Assembly: GCF_003731635.1 (NCBI RefSeq)
Contig: NZ_RCUA01000068.1
Coordinates: 1 to 64,000 of the forward strand
DNA: 64,000 nt
Origin: Marisediminitalea oceani
GTDB taxonomy: Bacteria > Pseudomonadota > Gammaproteobacteria > Enterobacterales > Alteromonadaceae
Direction: 5' to 3'
Positions 15,676 to 24,387 of the stretch are shown here, in pieces. The notes below the pieces were generated by a model. It was not told the DNA's origin and did no database searches. It worked only from the letters and a program-made list of their open reading frames with translations. A program made the translations under genes and the position numbers. Every line of letters begins with the position of its first letter. Position 1 is the first letter of the stretch.

Positions 15676-17007
15676 TCAGGTGCTAACAATGAGTTTATCC
15701 CTGCGCCAGTAAAACACCGCACCCAGCGTTACTCCACGGGCGAGTAAAAAGGCCAGCAACGCCCACCATAGGGCCGGGTTACCCTCAGATTGAGTCACAT
15801 ACCACACCGGAAAATACACCAGTAATGCGCTGATGATCATGGTATCTCGCATGGCTTTGGCCTGAGTAAGACCAACAAACACCCCATCATATAAAAAGCA
15901 CCAGTGAGCCACTAATGGCAACACGGTCATCATGCCGAGGTAGGCATATGCTGCCTGCTGCAAAGACTCGATATCCGTGAGTAAGCGAATAATTTGCGGC
16001 CCGAAAAACCAGAATATCACCGCATAGCCAACGGCAAACAGCCCTGACCACAGTAATCCTCGCTGCGTCTGGCGCATAACCCCTTTGCTACTTCTAGCGC
16101 CTGCTGCCTCACCAACGGTGGCCTCCACAGCATAGGCAATGCCATCGAGCCCCAGCGCAATCAACACAAAGAACTGCATCAGGATGGCATTTACGGCCGT
16201 AGCAGTCTGGCCATACCGAGCGCCCTGAATGGTTAAAAAAGCCAGACAAGCCTGCAACGCCAGATTACGCAGCAGCATGTCACCGTTTAGCTTCATTAAA
16301 AATTTACGCGCCGTTTTATTAAACCATTCCAGCGCCGGCGGCTGCCATTGAATATGTTTTAGGGCAATCAGCATCGCCATGATCATCATAGTGTATTCGG
16401 CGACCACACTGGCCAGCGCCACGCCGCTTACGCCCCAGTCCCACCACCAGACCAGCAGGATATCGAGGCCGGCATTAAGCAGGTTACCGACAATCTGCAC
16501 CAGTAACACACTGGTGGTTTTTTGCTGTCCCACCAGCCAGCCAATCAAAGCCAGATTTAGCAGAGCAGCCGGTGCTCCCCACACCCGGATATTAAAGTAT
16601 TCACGGCTGTAAACCGCCACATCGGCAGCCGGGGCCGCCAGCCATAAGCCGGCTTGCAGAATAGCCTGTTGGGTTAGCCAGATAAGCAGGCCAATAGTGA
16701 TGGCAATAACCGCGGTTTGATAAAATGACCTGGCCATCACGGTGAGGTCGCCCTCGCCCCTGGCCTGTGCACTCATACCGGTGGCCGACATTCGAATAAA
16801 ACCGCACACCCAGTAAATTTGGGTAAGAATTAACGCGCCAATGGATGCGCCGGCGAGTTGCGCCGATGAATCCATATGCCCCATTACCGCCGTATCAACT
16901 AGTCCAAGTAAGGGAGTGGTGATATTCGCCAGGATCATCGGCAGGGCCAGCTTTAATAACTGAATGTGGGCAGCACTGCCGCGTAACTGATAGGATAGGG
17001 TTGTCAC
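15676..17007 (-). CDS. dinF: MATE family efflux transporter, DinF-type
   Basis: 443 residues with about 12 membrane helices. The N-terminal motif LALPMILANITTPLLGLVDTAVMGH is typical of the DinF subgroup, which uses Na+ or H+ gradients to export organic cations and other compounds. In E. coli dinF lies directly after lexA; here it lies in the same direction as lexA but about 11 kb away, with the cytochrome oxidase operon between. No SOS box is seen before it, so SOS control is not supported. It is divergent from a polysaccharide deacetylase gene. Confidence 0.9.
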   Translation of the reverse strand: MTTLSYQLRGSAAHIQLLKLALPMILANITTPLLGLVDTAVMGHMDSSAQLAGASIGALILTQIYWVCGFIRMSATGMSAQARGEGDLTVMARSFYQTAVIAITIGLLIWLTQQAILQAGLWLAAPAADVAVYSREYFNIRVWGAPAALLNLALIGWLVGQQKTTSVLLVQIVGNLLNAGLDILLVWWWDWGVSGVALASVVAEYTMMIMAMLIALKHIQWQPPALEWFNKTARKFLMKLNGDMLLRNLALQACLAFLTIQGARYGQTATAVNAILMQFFVLIALGLDGIAYAVEATVGEAAGARSSKGVMRQTQRGLLWSGLFAVGYAVIFWFFGPQIIRLLTDIESLQQAAYAYLGMMTVLPLVAHWCFLYDGVFVGLTQAKAMRDTMIISALLVYFPVWYVTQSEGNPALWWALLAFLLARGVTLGAVFYWRRDKLIVST

Positions 17008-17048
17008 CGGAACCTTTGCGAGTTTTGTATTAATATCAAGGAGAATGC

Positions 17049-18137
17049 ATGCAGTTTATCATGACACGCCGATTTATCCCGCTGTTACTGAGCCTGTTAT
17101 TTTTGCACAGCACGGCAAGTCAGGCCGAGGCCGGTCCAGCCCATTCCAGCGGCGTGATCTTACTGTATCACCACGTGGCGGAAGATACCCCGCGCAGCAC
17201 CTCAGTAACCCCCGAAGAGTTTGCCCAACACCTCGACTACATTGCAGAAAACTATACGGTAGTGCCCTTAAAGCAGCTGGTTGAAGCCGCGAAAGGCAAG
17301 GGCAGCGTACCGGATAACGCGCTGGCCATTACCTTTGATGATGGCTACGAAAATATACTCACCAATGGGCATCCGTTACTGCGCAAGCATGACTTCCCTT
17401 ACACCATTTTTATTAACCCTGAAGTGATTGGCAAGCAGGGTAATCAGCTTAGCTGGGAACAGGTAAAGCAAATGCAAAAACAGGGAGTGACCTTCGCCAA
17501 TCACACCATGGACCATTTGCACCTGCTGGAAAAACAGCCCGGGGAGAGTGAACAGGCCTGGCTTAAGCGTGTTTGGCAGAACATCACCAGTGCCGAAAAA
17601 ATCATTCAGCAACATACCGGCGACTCGCTCAAGTACCTTGCCTACCCCTTCGGCGAATACAATCACACGCTGGCTAAGCGTCTGGCCGAGCATGGTTATA
17701 CCGGGTTTGGACAACACTCCGGCGCCTTCGGTAAATTTACCGATATGACGGCGATCCCGCGCTTTCCTGCTGCCGGGCCCTATGCCAAGCTGAGTACTCT
17801 TAAGACCAAAATGGCGAGCCTGGCGATGCCGGTGGAAAGTGCTTCGCTGGCCGATCCGCAAATGGCCAGCCGTCAGCTTGATGACACCGTTACCATTACT
17901 CTGAACGAGACTGCCGCTAAAGACGTGAGATTATCGCAGCTGGCCTGTTACTATCAGGGCGGTACGCTTGACGTAGCAAACACAGCCAGTGAGTTTAATT
18001 TTACCCTGGATGCAAAGTTACCAATTGGGCGTTCACGGGTGAATTGTACTGCGCCATCAGAGTCGGCTGGCGGTCGTTTTTACTGGTATTCGATGCCGTT
18101 TTTTGTGGCCAACGAGAAGGGGCAGTATCCTGACTAA
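17049..18137 (+). CDS. Polysaccharide deacetylase family protein, exported
   Basis: 362 residues. The signal peptide (FIPLLLSLLFLHSTASQA) precedes a NodB-type carbohydrate esterase domain: GVILLYHHVA, the catalytic/metal motif ITFDDGY (Asp97-Asp98), the metal-binding histidines in NHTMDH (His152, His156) and YPFGEYN. Such enzymes remove N-acetyl groups from chitin-like or peptidoglycan/exopolysaccharide chains. About 110 C-terminal residues form an additional strand-rich domain of unknown role. A second ATG at 17061 may be the true start. The gene stands alone, divergent from the MATE gene. Confidence 0.87.
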   Translation: MQFIMTRRFIPLLLSLLFLHSTASQAEAGPAHSSGVILLYHHVAEDTPRSTSVTPEEFAQHLDYIAENYTVVPLKQLVEAAKGKGSVPDNALAITFDDGYENILTNGHPLLRKHDFPYTIFINPEVIGKQGNQLSWEQVKQMQKQGVTFANHTMDHLHLLEKQPGESEQAWLKRVWQNITSAEKIIQQHTGDSLKYLAYPFGEYNHTLAKRLAEHGYTGFGQHSGAFGKFTDMTAIPRFPAAGPYAKLSTLKTKMASLAMPVESASLADPQMASRQLDDTVTITLNETAAKDVRLSQLACYYQGGTLDVANTASEFNFTLDAKLPIGRSRVNCTAPSESAGGRFYWYSMPFFVANEKGQYPD

Positions 18138-18147
18138 GCGAAACAGC

Positions 18148-18187
18148 GGCTATTGCTGACGCGAGTACACCGCGGCTGGCAATAGCC
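18148..18187. terminator. Hairpin between convergent genes, possible terminator
   Basis: GGCTATTGC (18148-18156) pairs perfectly with GCAATAGCC (18179-18187), with further GC pairing inside. It lies between the deacetylase and GNAT stops. No clear T-run is seen, so intrinsic termination is uncertain. Confidence 0.45.
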
Positions 18188-18193
18188 CACTGG

Positions 18194-18802
18194 TTATGGC
18201 GTTTCGATATGCAGCGCTTTGATCATTTGGACAAACTGGTCGTTGGTCCGGTGCTCGCCAAACCCTAATCGCTGATAAAAAGCAATCGCGCCTTCATTAG
18301 CAATTTCACAGTTTAAAACAAGCGCATTTTTTTTCATCGCACGGGCTTTTACTTCCATAAACTCGATAAGAGCAGAGCCCGTACCCTGTCGACGAGCGTC
18401 AGGCGATACGGCCAGGTGGCCAATACCGAATTCGGTAAATAAAGGCGCCTCTAACACGGCCAGGTATTGCTGAGAGCGCATGACGATCTCAAGCGCGTCA
18501 TCGATACCATAGTGCTCGACGATAGAAGACAGGGTTTCTCTGTCGAAGTTTTCAGGCAAGCGATCATGCCAGCAACTAACCAGGCCGGTCACTTCGCCGT
18601 TATACTCGGCAACCCAATGATTTTCAAAACCGTACTGTCCACCACCTTTCTTCCAGGCTGATAACAGGTAGTCCAGGGCGACTTGTTGGTCACCTTGGCC
18701 AAAGACCTCGCTAAGCAAGTGCTTACCAGCGTTAAACAGCAGGGGAACAGCTATACTACCATCATCCTTTTTGGCATTTCGGATAATACTACAACATGGC
18801 AT
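18194..18802 (-). CDS. GNAT family N-acetyltransferase
   Basis: 202 residues. The acetyl-CoA-binding signature lies in the second half: IGHLAVSPDARRQGTGSALIEF (about 125-146, R-x2-G-x-G-S/A) and the C-terminal NEGAIAFYQRLGF. The substrate cannot be told from the sequence. The ATG at 18802 directly abuts the stop of the sco gene, making it the last gene of the cytochrome oxidase assembly operon. Whether it acts on oxidase components is unknown; it may simply be cotranscribed. Confidence 0.87.
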   Translation of the reverse strand: MPCCSIIRNAKKDDGSIAVPLLFNAGKHLLSEVFGQGDQQVALDYLLSAWKKGGGQYGFENHWVAEYNGEVTGLVSCWHDRLPENFDRETLSSIVEHYGIDDALEIVMRSQQYLAVLEAPLFTEFGIGHLAVSPDARRQGTGSALIEFMEVKARAMKKNALVLNCEIANEGAIAFYQRLGFGEHRTNDQFVQMIKALHIETP

Positions 18803-19450
18803 TTATTGTTCTTTGATAATAACAGGCATATCAGTAAGTATCTGAACACTGTCACTTACTGCAAGTTCACCAGGATTATACTTAGGCTTAAACCTTCCGA
18901 TGGCTAAACCATTCGGATCGACCACAACCACAGAAGCACTGTGATCAACAAGATAATTGGGGTTATCGGTACTTTCAGCAATGGCATACATCAGCCCCAG
19001 CGATCTGGCAAACGGGAACAACATCTTATGCTCACCCGTTAAAGCAACAAACTCCGGGTTGAAGTATTCAACGTAAGAGGCGAGCCTTTCAGGTGTATCC
19101 CGCTTTGGATCTACGGAGACAAACACTACCTGAATCGGCGAGTTGGTGGAAATATTTTTTAGTTCAGGATAAATTTTTCCTAATGCCGCCATGGTGGTAG
19201 GGCACACATCCGGGCAGAAGGTATAGCCTAAAAATAACAGGCTCCAATGCCCTTTAAACAGTTCGTTAGTGACCGTTTCACCCTGTTGATTGACCAGCGT
19301 TACCTCGGCCAGCTGGCGAGGCTCAGGAAAGGTTTGCAGATACTGAGGCGTGTCGTTTTCGGTGCTTTGCGTGGTGAACCACCACGCCATACCCACGCCG
19401 GCCACCAGGGCCAGCGCTGCCACCAGGGTTAACAACAATTTTTGATTCAT
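18803..19450 (-). CDS. SCO1/SenC family copper chaperone
   Basis: 215 residues. An N-terminal membrane anchor ([20 protein letters not shown]) is followed by a thioredoxin-like domain with the copper-binding motif FCPDVCP (CxxxC). The distal His lies at [17 protein letters not shown] proteins deliver copper to the CuA site of cytochrome c oxidase subunit II. The start overlaps the end of ctaB by 4 bp (ATGA), and the GNAT gene abuts its stop. Confidence 0.93.
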   Translation of the reverse strand: MNQKLLLTLVAALALVAGVGMAWWFTTQSTENDTPQYLQTFPEPRQLAEVTLVNQQGETVTNELFKGHWSLLFLGYTFCPDVCPTTMAALGKIYPELKNISTNSPIQVVFVSVDPKRDTPERLASYVEYFNPEFVALTGEHKMLFPFARSLGLMYAIAESTDNPNYLVDHSASVVVVDPNGLAIGRFKPKYNPGELAVSDSVQILTDMPVIIKEQ

Positions 19451-20382
19451 AAAGCCATCGGAACATAGTGATCAACCAACAATACAACAAATAATACCAT
19501 CAGATGGACAATAGAGTATTTAAAGGTGGTCATGGCGGTTTGCTCATCGGCCGCATATTTAAGTTTTAACGCATAGTATAAAAAGCCGGCATTGAGTAGT
19601 GACGAACCCACCAGATAAATAAGGTGCGCTTTACCAATCAGGTAAGGCAACAGGCACACCAGGCACAGTAAAATGGTGTATAGCAGAACGCAGGTTTTGG
19701 TAAAAGCAATGCCGTGAGTCACCGGCAGCATAGGTACCTTGGCTTTGGCGTAGTCTTTCTGGCGATGGATGGCCAGCGCCCAAAAATGCGGTGGAGTCCA
19801 GGTAAATACAATCAGCACCAACAGCAGTGCGTAGGCGTGTACTTCTCCGGTGACAGCCGTCCAGCCCAGTAATGGCGGCGCAGCGCCGGCTAAACCGCCG
19901 ATCACTATATTTTGTGGTGTGGCACGTTTGAGAAACATGGTGTAAACCACTGCATAGCCCACCAGGCTGGCTAACGTGAGCATGGCAGTTAAGCGGTTCA
20001 CCCAGATTTCAAGCAACGCATAACCGACTACCGCCAGCACAAAGGAAAATATCAGCGCCTGTTGAATACTCACCTTGCCTTTCACCACCGGGCGGTTAAA
20101 GGTTCGAGCCATCTGGCTGTCTATCTTATGATCCACAATATGGTTAAGTACGGCTGCCGCACTGGCCAGCAAGCCAATGCCCAGTAACCCGGCAATTAAG
20201 CGATCGGCGGGTACCCAGCCCGGCGTGGCCAGACACATACCCACCAGGGCAGTGAGCAGTAATAGCATCACCACCCGGGGCTTGGTCATTTCGTAGTAGT
20301 AGCGCCAGTTTGCCCGCCAGCCGCTTAACGGGCGGCTTTTAGAGGCTGACAGCGGTGCATTAATCGGTTGCGATTTTGCCAT
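19447..20382 (-). CDS. ctaB: Protohaem IX farnesyltransferase (haem O synthase)
   Basis: 311 residues with about nine membrane helices. It joins a farnesyl group to haem B to give haem O, the first step to haem A. Conserved loops: [21 protein letters not shown] and [20 protein letters not shown] (prenyl-diphosphate binding, DxxxD-like). The second aspartate/lysine loop [16 protein letters not shown] follows. The start has AGGAG 7-8 nt upstream. It lies between ctaA and sco in the oxidase operon. Confidence 0.95.
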   Translation of the reverse strand: MAKSQPINAPLSASKSRPLSGWRANWRYYYEMTKPRVVMLLLLTALVGMCLATPGWVPADRLIAGLLGIGLLASAAAVLNHIVDHKIDSQMARTFNRPVVKGKVSIQQALIFSFVLAVVGYALLEIWVNRLTAMLTLASLVGYAVVYTMFLKRATPQNIVIGGLAGAAPPLLGWTAVTGEVHAYALLLVLIVFTWTPPHFWALAIHRQKDYAKAKVPMLPVTHGIAFTKTCVLLYTILLCLVCLLPYLIGKAHLIYLVGSSLLNAGFLYYALKLKYAADEQTAMTTFKYSIVHLMVLFVVLLVDHYVPMAL

Positions 20383-20391
20383 GAGGATCTC

Positions 20392-21369
20392 CTACACTTT
20401 TCGATACAGTGTGTAAGTAATAAGAACGAGCACCAGTAATAAACATGCCGCTACGGCATTGTGTAAAACGGCAACCTGCAGAGGTAAGCTGAATACTACA
20501 TTGCTGATACCCAGACCAACCTGAGCCAGCAATACCAGAGCTAATACCACCGACGCGTTGCGCAGATGCTGAGAAGCGGAGCGACGATACAGGCTGATAG
20601 CCAGCCACCCCAGATACAGAAAAGTAATCACCGCGCCCAAACGATGAACGATATGCATAGTCATACGTTCGGCGTAATCATGAGCACCATATTCGTAATT
20701 AGCGGCCTCGGGCACACTGTACGCGCCGGCCATATCAATGCGGTTTAGCCAGTCGCCTTCGCAAACCGGAAATTCGGTACAGGCCAGCGCAGCATAGTTA
20801 GCTGAGGTCCAGCCGCCCAGGGCGATTTGGCCAACCAGCACCACAATGCCCAACGCAGCATACGTGGCATAGCGTTTAATCCGCATATCCACAAAACCAA
20901 TCCGGTAACGGGATAAGCGTAAATACAGTAAGAACAGGCAGGTCAGTACACTAAAACCACCCAGCAGATGGCCCATCACCACTACCGGAAGCAGGTTAAG
21001 CGTGACTGTCCACATACCGAGCAGGGCCTGAAAAGACACCAGCGCCAGCAAAATAAGCGGCAGTTTTATGGGGACCTCAGCAGATCGTTTGCTCACTGCC
21101 CAAACGGCGATAGCTAAAATACACAGGCCCAGGGTGCCGGCAAAATAGCGGTGAATCATCTCGTTCCAGGCTTTTTGGGTTTCTACCGGCCGTTCAGGAT
21201 AAGCAGCATTAGCCGCCTCAATATGCATGTCAGATTCCGGCACCGTAAGGTGTCCATAGCAGCCTGGCCAGTCCGGACAGCCCAGCCCGGCATCGGTTAA
21301 ACGGGTGTAAGCACCCAGCACAATCACTACGACGGCCAGGAGAATACTAAAACCAACCAACTTCCGCAT
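20392..21369 (-). CDS. ctaA: Haem A synthase (COX15/CtaA)
   Basis: 325 residues with eight predicted membrane helices. It oxidises the C8 methyl of haem O to the formyl group of haem A. Family marks: YTRLTDAGLGCPDWPGCYG near the N-terminus, the haem-ligand histidine motifs EMIHRYFAG, GHLLGGFSVL and HIVHRLGAV, and LHNAVAACLL at the end. It stands between the thioredoxin-like assembly protein and ctaB, with spacings of about 10 bp on both sides. Confidence 0.95.
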   Translation of the reverse strand: MRKLVGFSILLAVVVIVLGAYTRLTDAGLGCPDWPGCYGHLTVPESDMHIEAANAAYPERPVETQKAWNEMIHRYFAGTLGLCILAIAVWAVSKRSAEVPIKLPLILLALVSFQALLGMWTVTLNLLPVVVMGHLLGGFSVLTCLFLLYLRLSRYRIGFVDMRIKRYATYAALGIVVLVGQIALGGWTSANYAALACTEFPVCEGDWLNRIDMAGAYSVPEAANYEYGAHDYAERMTMHIVHRLGAVITFLYLGWLAISLYRRSASQHLRNASVVLALVLLAQVGLGISNVVFSLPLQVAVLHNAVAACLLLVLVLITYTLYRKV

Positions 21370-21378
21370 AGTGTCGCC

Positions 21379-21951
21379 TCAACCAATACGTGACAGTTTA
21401 AGTAATTTACGTAGATCAGACAGTACGTCGCGGCTGCCCATTACGGCATCCTGACGAAGCTGATAAAGGGGGTAACGCAACATCGCATTGCCCTGGGTAT
21501 CGACCAGAAAAATGTGCTCATTAACCTGGCTGGCTTCCAGCTGCTGCATTTGCGACTGATTGAGCGTAACCGCATTGATATGTTCGTAATCATGCAGGAT
21601 ATTCATGGCTTTGCTGTCGCTGGTCGCGGTTAAAAATACCGCAGGCTGGGCCCGGTCGGACTCTTTACCCAGTGCCAGCCAGACTTGCTGGATGGCGTAA
21701 ATCGCATTTTCACATTCGTTACCGCACTGCGCCGGAACGATATACATAACCCGCCACTTCGGCGACTGCTCGCTAAGTAATGGCTGCAGGTTCTCTACCG
21801 GTTGCAGCAGTTCACCCTTGTTGGTTGCACCTTGCTCAAACCAGTTAAAGTCGAGGGCCAGCTTGGCCAGCACCACCGGAATAATAAATGCCGCCATTAA
21901 AATCAGCAGCGAACGTTTGGGTTTAGCCTGAGGATTAATTGCGGTCGCCAT
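21379..21951 (-). CDS. Membrane-anchored thioredoxin-like protein of the oxidase operon
   Basis: 190 residues. A single N-terminal membrane helix (LLILMAAFIIPVVLAKLAL) is followed by a periplasmic domain with a thioredoxin-like pattern: WRVMYIVPAQCGNECENAI, a CxxxC motif analogous to that of SCO proteins, and a later strand HIFLVDTQGNAMLRYP typical of the fold. It lies in the position where many proteobacteria carry a conserved but unnamed gene between surf1 and ctaA. A role in copper delivery or redox maintenance of CuA is inferred. Confidence 0.72.
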   Translation of the reverse strand: MATAINPQAKPKRSLLILMAAFIIPVVLAKLALDFNWFEQGATNKGELLQPVENLQPLLSEQSPKWRVMYIVPAQCGNECENAIYAIQQVWLALGKESDRAQPAVFLTATSDSKAMNILHDYEHINAVTLNQSQMQQLEASQVNEHIFLVDTQGNAMLRYPLYQLRQDAVMGSRDVLSDLRKLLKLSRIG

Positions 21952-21952
21952 A

Positions 21953-22696
21953 TTATTTGGTTCTCCTGATGAGCACGATAATGAAAATAACTACTGCAGC
22001 AATGGCCAGGCCAAACCACTGAATGGCGTAGCCGAGGTGTTTTTGCGGTGACATCACAACTGGCTGCCAGTTAGTAACAAACCGGCTCATCTGAGGTTGC
22101 GACGATAACAGCTCAACTACCATGTCTGGCAGTCGCGATGCCCATTGCTGATTAAACAGAGGAATATCTATTTGCTGCACCCGCAGCGGAAAATCATTGA
22201 ATTGTTGCTGGGTTTCCTTGATTAGCGGATTAAGCCCGGGCTGGGTTATTACGCCTTCGATAACCACCTGCCCGGTGGGCAGCTCAACTGTTGGCAGCTC
22301 AGCCCGGGAAGCAGAGGCTGCTACCCAACCAAGGTTAACCAGTACCGGCCGGCCGCGGGTAATTACCGGCACGAGCACGTCATAACCGCTGGTACCATTG
22401 GTGATCTGGTTATCCAGGAAAATAAGCTGTGTTGTCTGCAACTCACCACGAAACTGCACCGGTACATCACGGACATCCTGCCATTGATCGGCAACGTCGA
22501 AGGGATGCATTGGCGCAGTGGTGTATTTTTGCGCTATGCTGTCGAGACGCTGTTGTTTTTGCTCCATGCGATCAAGCTGCCAGACACCCAAAAACACCAT
22601 AACTACAACCGCCATCAGCGTTAAGCAGCTTGCCAGTACCGGCCATTTATTAGGGCCGGAGCCATTCGCCACGGAGTACTGAGGAGTTTTACTCAT
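21953..22696 (-). CDS. SURF1 family cytochrome oxidase assembly protein
   Basis: 247 residues. Membrane helices lie at both ends (VLASCLTLMAVVVMVFLGVWQLDRM and WFGLAIAAVVIFIIVLI), with the typical SURF1 periplasmic loop between: GVWQLDR, FLDNQITNGTSGYDVLVPV and the C-terminal GYAIQWFGLA. SURF1 helps insert haem A into subunit I. The start is set at the ATG at 22696 (MSKTPQ); ATG at 22702 is equally possible, and longer versions would overlap the whole antisense gene. The ATG shares CATG with the start of the plus-strand DUF2909 gene. Confidence 0.9.
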   Translation of the reverse strand: MSKTPQYSVANGSGPNKWPVLASCLTLMAVVVMVFLGVWQLDRMEQKQQRLDSIAQKYTTAPMHPFDVADQWQDVRDVPVQFRGELQTTQLIFLDNQITNGTSGYDVLVPVITRGRPVLVNLGWVAASASRAELPTVELPTGQVVIEGVITQPGLNPLIKETQQQFNDFPLRVQQIDIPLFNQQWASRLPDMVVELLSSQPQMSRFVTNWQPVVMSPQKHLGYAIQWFGLAIAAVVIFIIVLIRRTK

Positions 22697-22904
22697 GGTC
22701 ATCAAAGTGATTATTGTTGGTTTACTGATTTTTATGATCATTAACCTGTTTTTAGCGATGAAAGCGATGCTGGGTAACAACTCAGGTAAAGCCCCGATGA
22801 GTAAATATATTGGCCGGCGGGTTATGTCGTCGGCCCTGATTGTGGTGATCATCCTGGTTGCCATGGCCACCGGGCTGATCACGCCCAATCCGAGTCCTTA
22901 TTAG
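22695..22904 (+). CDS. DUF2909 small twin-helix membrane protein, antisense within the oxidase operon
   Basis: 69 residues with two membrane helices (IIVGLLIFMIINLFLAMKAML and SALIVVIILVAMATGLI), matching the DUF2909 family found beside cytochrome oxidase genes. GAGGAG lies 8 nt before the ATG. The gene runs opposite to all its neighbours: its start overlaps that of surf1 on the palindrome CATG, and its end stops 2 bp before the ctaE stop. It fills the operon gap exactly. The function is unknown; association with oxidase assembly is inferred from location. Confidence 0.85.
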   Translation: MVIKVIIVGLLIFMIINLFLAMKAMLGNNSGKAPMSKYIGRRVMSSALIVVIILVAMATGLITPNPSPY

Positions 22905-22906
22905 CC

Positions 22907-23785
22907 TTACAACACGTAAACAAACACAAACAGCATTACCCACACTACGTCTACAAAGTGCCAGTACCAACTGCCTGCCTGGAAGGCAAAATGATTGTCG
23001 GGTGTGAAATGACCTTTGATTACGCGCAGGAATAACACCATTAAAATGATGGTACCCAGCGTAACGTGCATGCCGTGGAAGCCGGTTAACAGAAAGAAGG
23101 TATTGCCATACACGCCGGACTGCAGGGTAAGACCCAGCTCCTGATAGGCATGGATGTATTCTTCCACCTGCAGAAACAGGAACACGCAACCCAGCAAAAT
23201 GGTGGCACCCAGCATAGTGGTGAGTTGTTTGCGTTTACCCTGTTCCAGGCCCACGTGAGCAAAGTGCAGGGTAACCGACGATATCAATAGAATAATGGTG
23301 TTGATGGTGGGCAGGCCCGCCCAGCTCATTGGCGTGGTATTAATGCCTCCCGGAGTTTCCACCAGCGGCCACATCGCCTGGAACCCCGGCCACAACACTT
23401 CGTTAGTCATGGCGTTATTCGACGAACCGCCAAGCCATGGCACCGCAATCATGCGTGCATAAAACAGCGCGCCAAAGAAAGCCGCAAAAAACATCACCTC
23501 AGAGAAAATAAACCAGCTCATTCCCTGTCGGTAAGAACGACCTAACTGGTCGCTGTACAAGCCGCTCATGGACTCGTTAATTTGATCCTTAAACCAGCCA
23601 AACAGCATCACCAGTAGCATAACGATGCCTGCGCCCAGTACGTTATCGCCCCAGCCGCTCTCGCCACGAGTGGCTTCTATAACAAAGTTACCGGCCCCTA
23701 CCGCAATTAAAAACAGTGCAATGGCACCCGCAATAGGCCAGTAGCTCTGTGCCGGAACATAGTATTTCTGATACTCTTGTTGCAT
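22907..23785 (-). CDS. ctaE: Cytochrome c oxidase subunit III
   Basis: 292 residues with seven membrane helices. Subunit III stabilises the catalytic core and lipid environment. Family marks: YYVPAQSYWPIAGA at the start, SWFIFSEVMFFAAFFGALFYAR (conserved Glu), and the C-terminal FLLTGFHGMHVTLGT…WYWHFVDVVWVMLFVFVYV. It lies between ctaG and the antisense DUF2909 gene. Confidence 0.96.
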   Translation of the reverse strand: MQQEYQKYYVPAQSYWPIAGAIALFLIAVGAGNFVIEATRGESGWGDNVLGAGIVMLLVMLFGWFKDQINESMSGLYSDQLGRSYRQGMSWFIFSEVMFFAAFFGALFYARMIAVPWLGGSSNNAMTNEVLWPGFQAMWPLVETPGGINTTPMSWAGLPTINTIILLISSVTLHFAHVGLEQGKRKQLTTMLGATILLGCVFLFLQVEEYIHAYQELGLTLQSGVYGNTFFLLTGFHGMHVTLGTIILMVLFLRVIKGHFTPDNHFAFQAGSWYWHFVDVVWVMLFVFVYVL

Positions 23786-23801
23786 TACTTTCTCCTTAGA
23801 C

Positions 23802-24377
23802 TCAGTTATCGCTAAATGAAGTCAGGAAAGGGTTATTAAGTTGTTTGTCATCGGTACCATTACCGGTGACGTCAAAAAGGGTGTATTGCACGGTAAAAAA
23901 GTGAATGTCTTCGGGCAGCTGCGGATCCACATAAAACCGCATGGGCATAAGCGACTCGCCGCCGGCTGCCAGTGGCTGACTGTTAAAACAAAAGCATTCG
24001 GTTTTGTTCAGGTACAACGCCGCCTGACCCGGTGTAACCGATGGAATGGCCTGCGCAACCATCGACTTGTTAGCCGGGTTGCGCACATAAAATTCCACCA
24101 TGTTCATTTCACCAGGATGCACTTTTACCTTCTTGGTTTGTGCTCTGAATTCCCACGGCATGCCGGTATGAGTGCGGGTAATAAACTCCACCGTAATGGT
24201 GCGCGACTCATCCACCTGCCCATCGTAGTAAACCGCGGCTGTTTCGTTGGTTTTGCCGTTGATACCGGTGATGTCGCAAAACACGTCATACAACGGGACC
24301 AGAGCAAAACCAAAGCCGAACATACCCACTACAATCAGCAGTAATTTGGTTACCAGTGCCGAATTGGAATTGGCCAT
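23802..24377 (-). CDS. ctaG: Cytochrome c oxidase assembly protein CtaG/Cox11
   Basis: 191 residues. A membrane helix (LLLIVVGMFGFGFALVPLY) is followed by a periplasmic immunoglobulin-like domain with the copper-binding CFCF motif (NKTECFCFNSQPL) and MPMRFYVDP. Cox11 supplies copper to CuB in subunit I. It is encoded between ctaD and ctaE, as in most proteobacterial cox operons. Confidence 0.95.
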   Translation of the reverse strand: MANSNSALVTKLLLIVVGMFGFGFALVPLYDVFCDITGINGKTNETAAVYYDGQVDESRTITVEFITRTHTGMPWEFRAQTKKVKVHPGEMNMVEFYVRNPANKSMVAQAIPSVTPGQAALYLNKTECFCFNSQPLAAGGESLMPMRFYVDPQLPEDIHFFTVQYTLFDVTGNGTDDKQLNNPFLTSFSDN

Positions 24378-24387
24378 GGTTGTGCCC

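Noticed and set aside
15676-17007. SOS control of the DinF-type gene
   Set aside because: No CTGT-N8-ACAG site was seen in the upstream spacer at 17008-17048.
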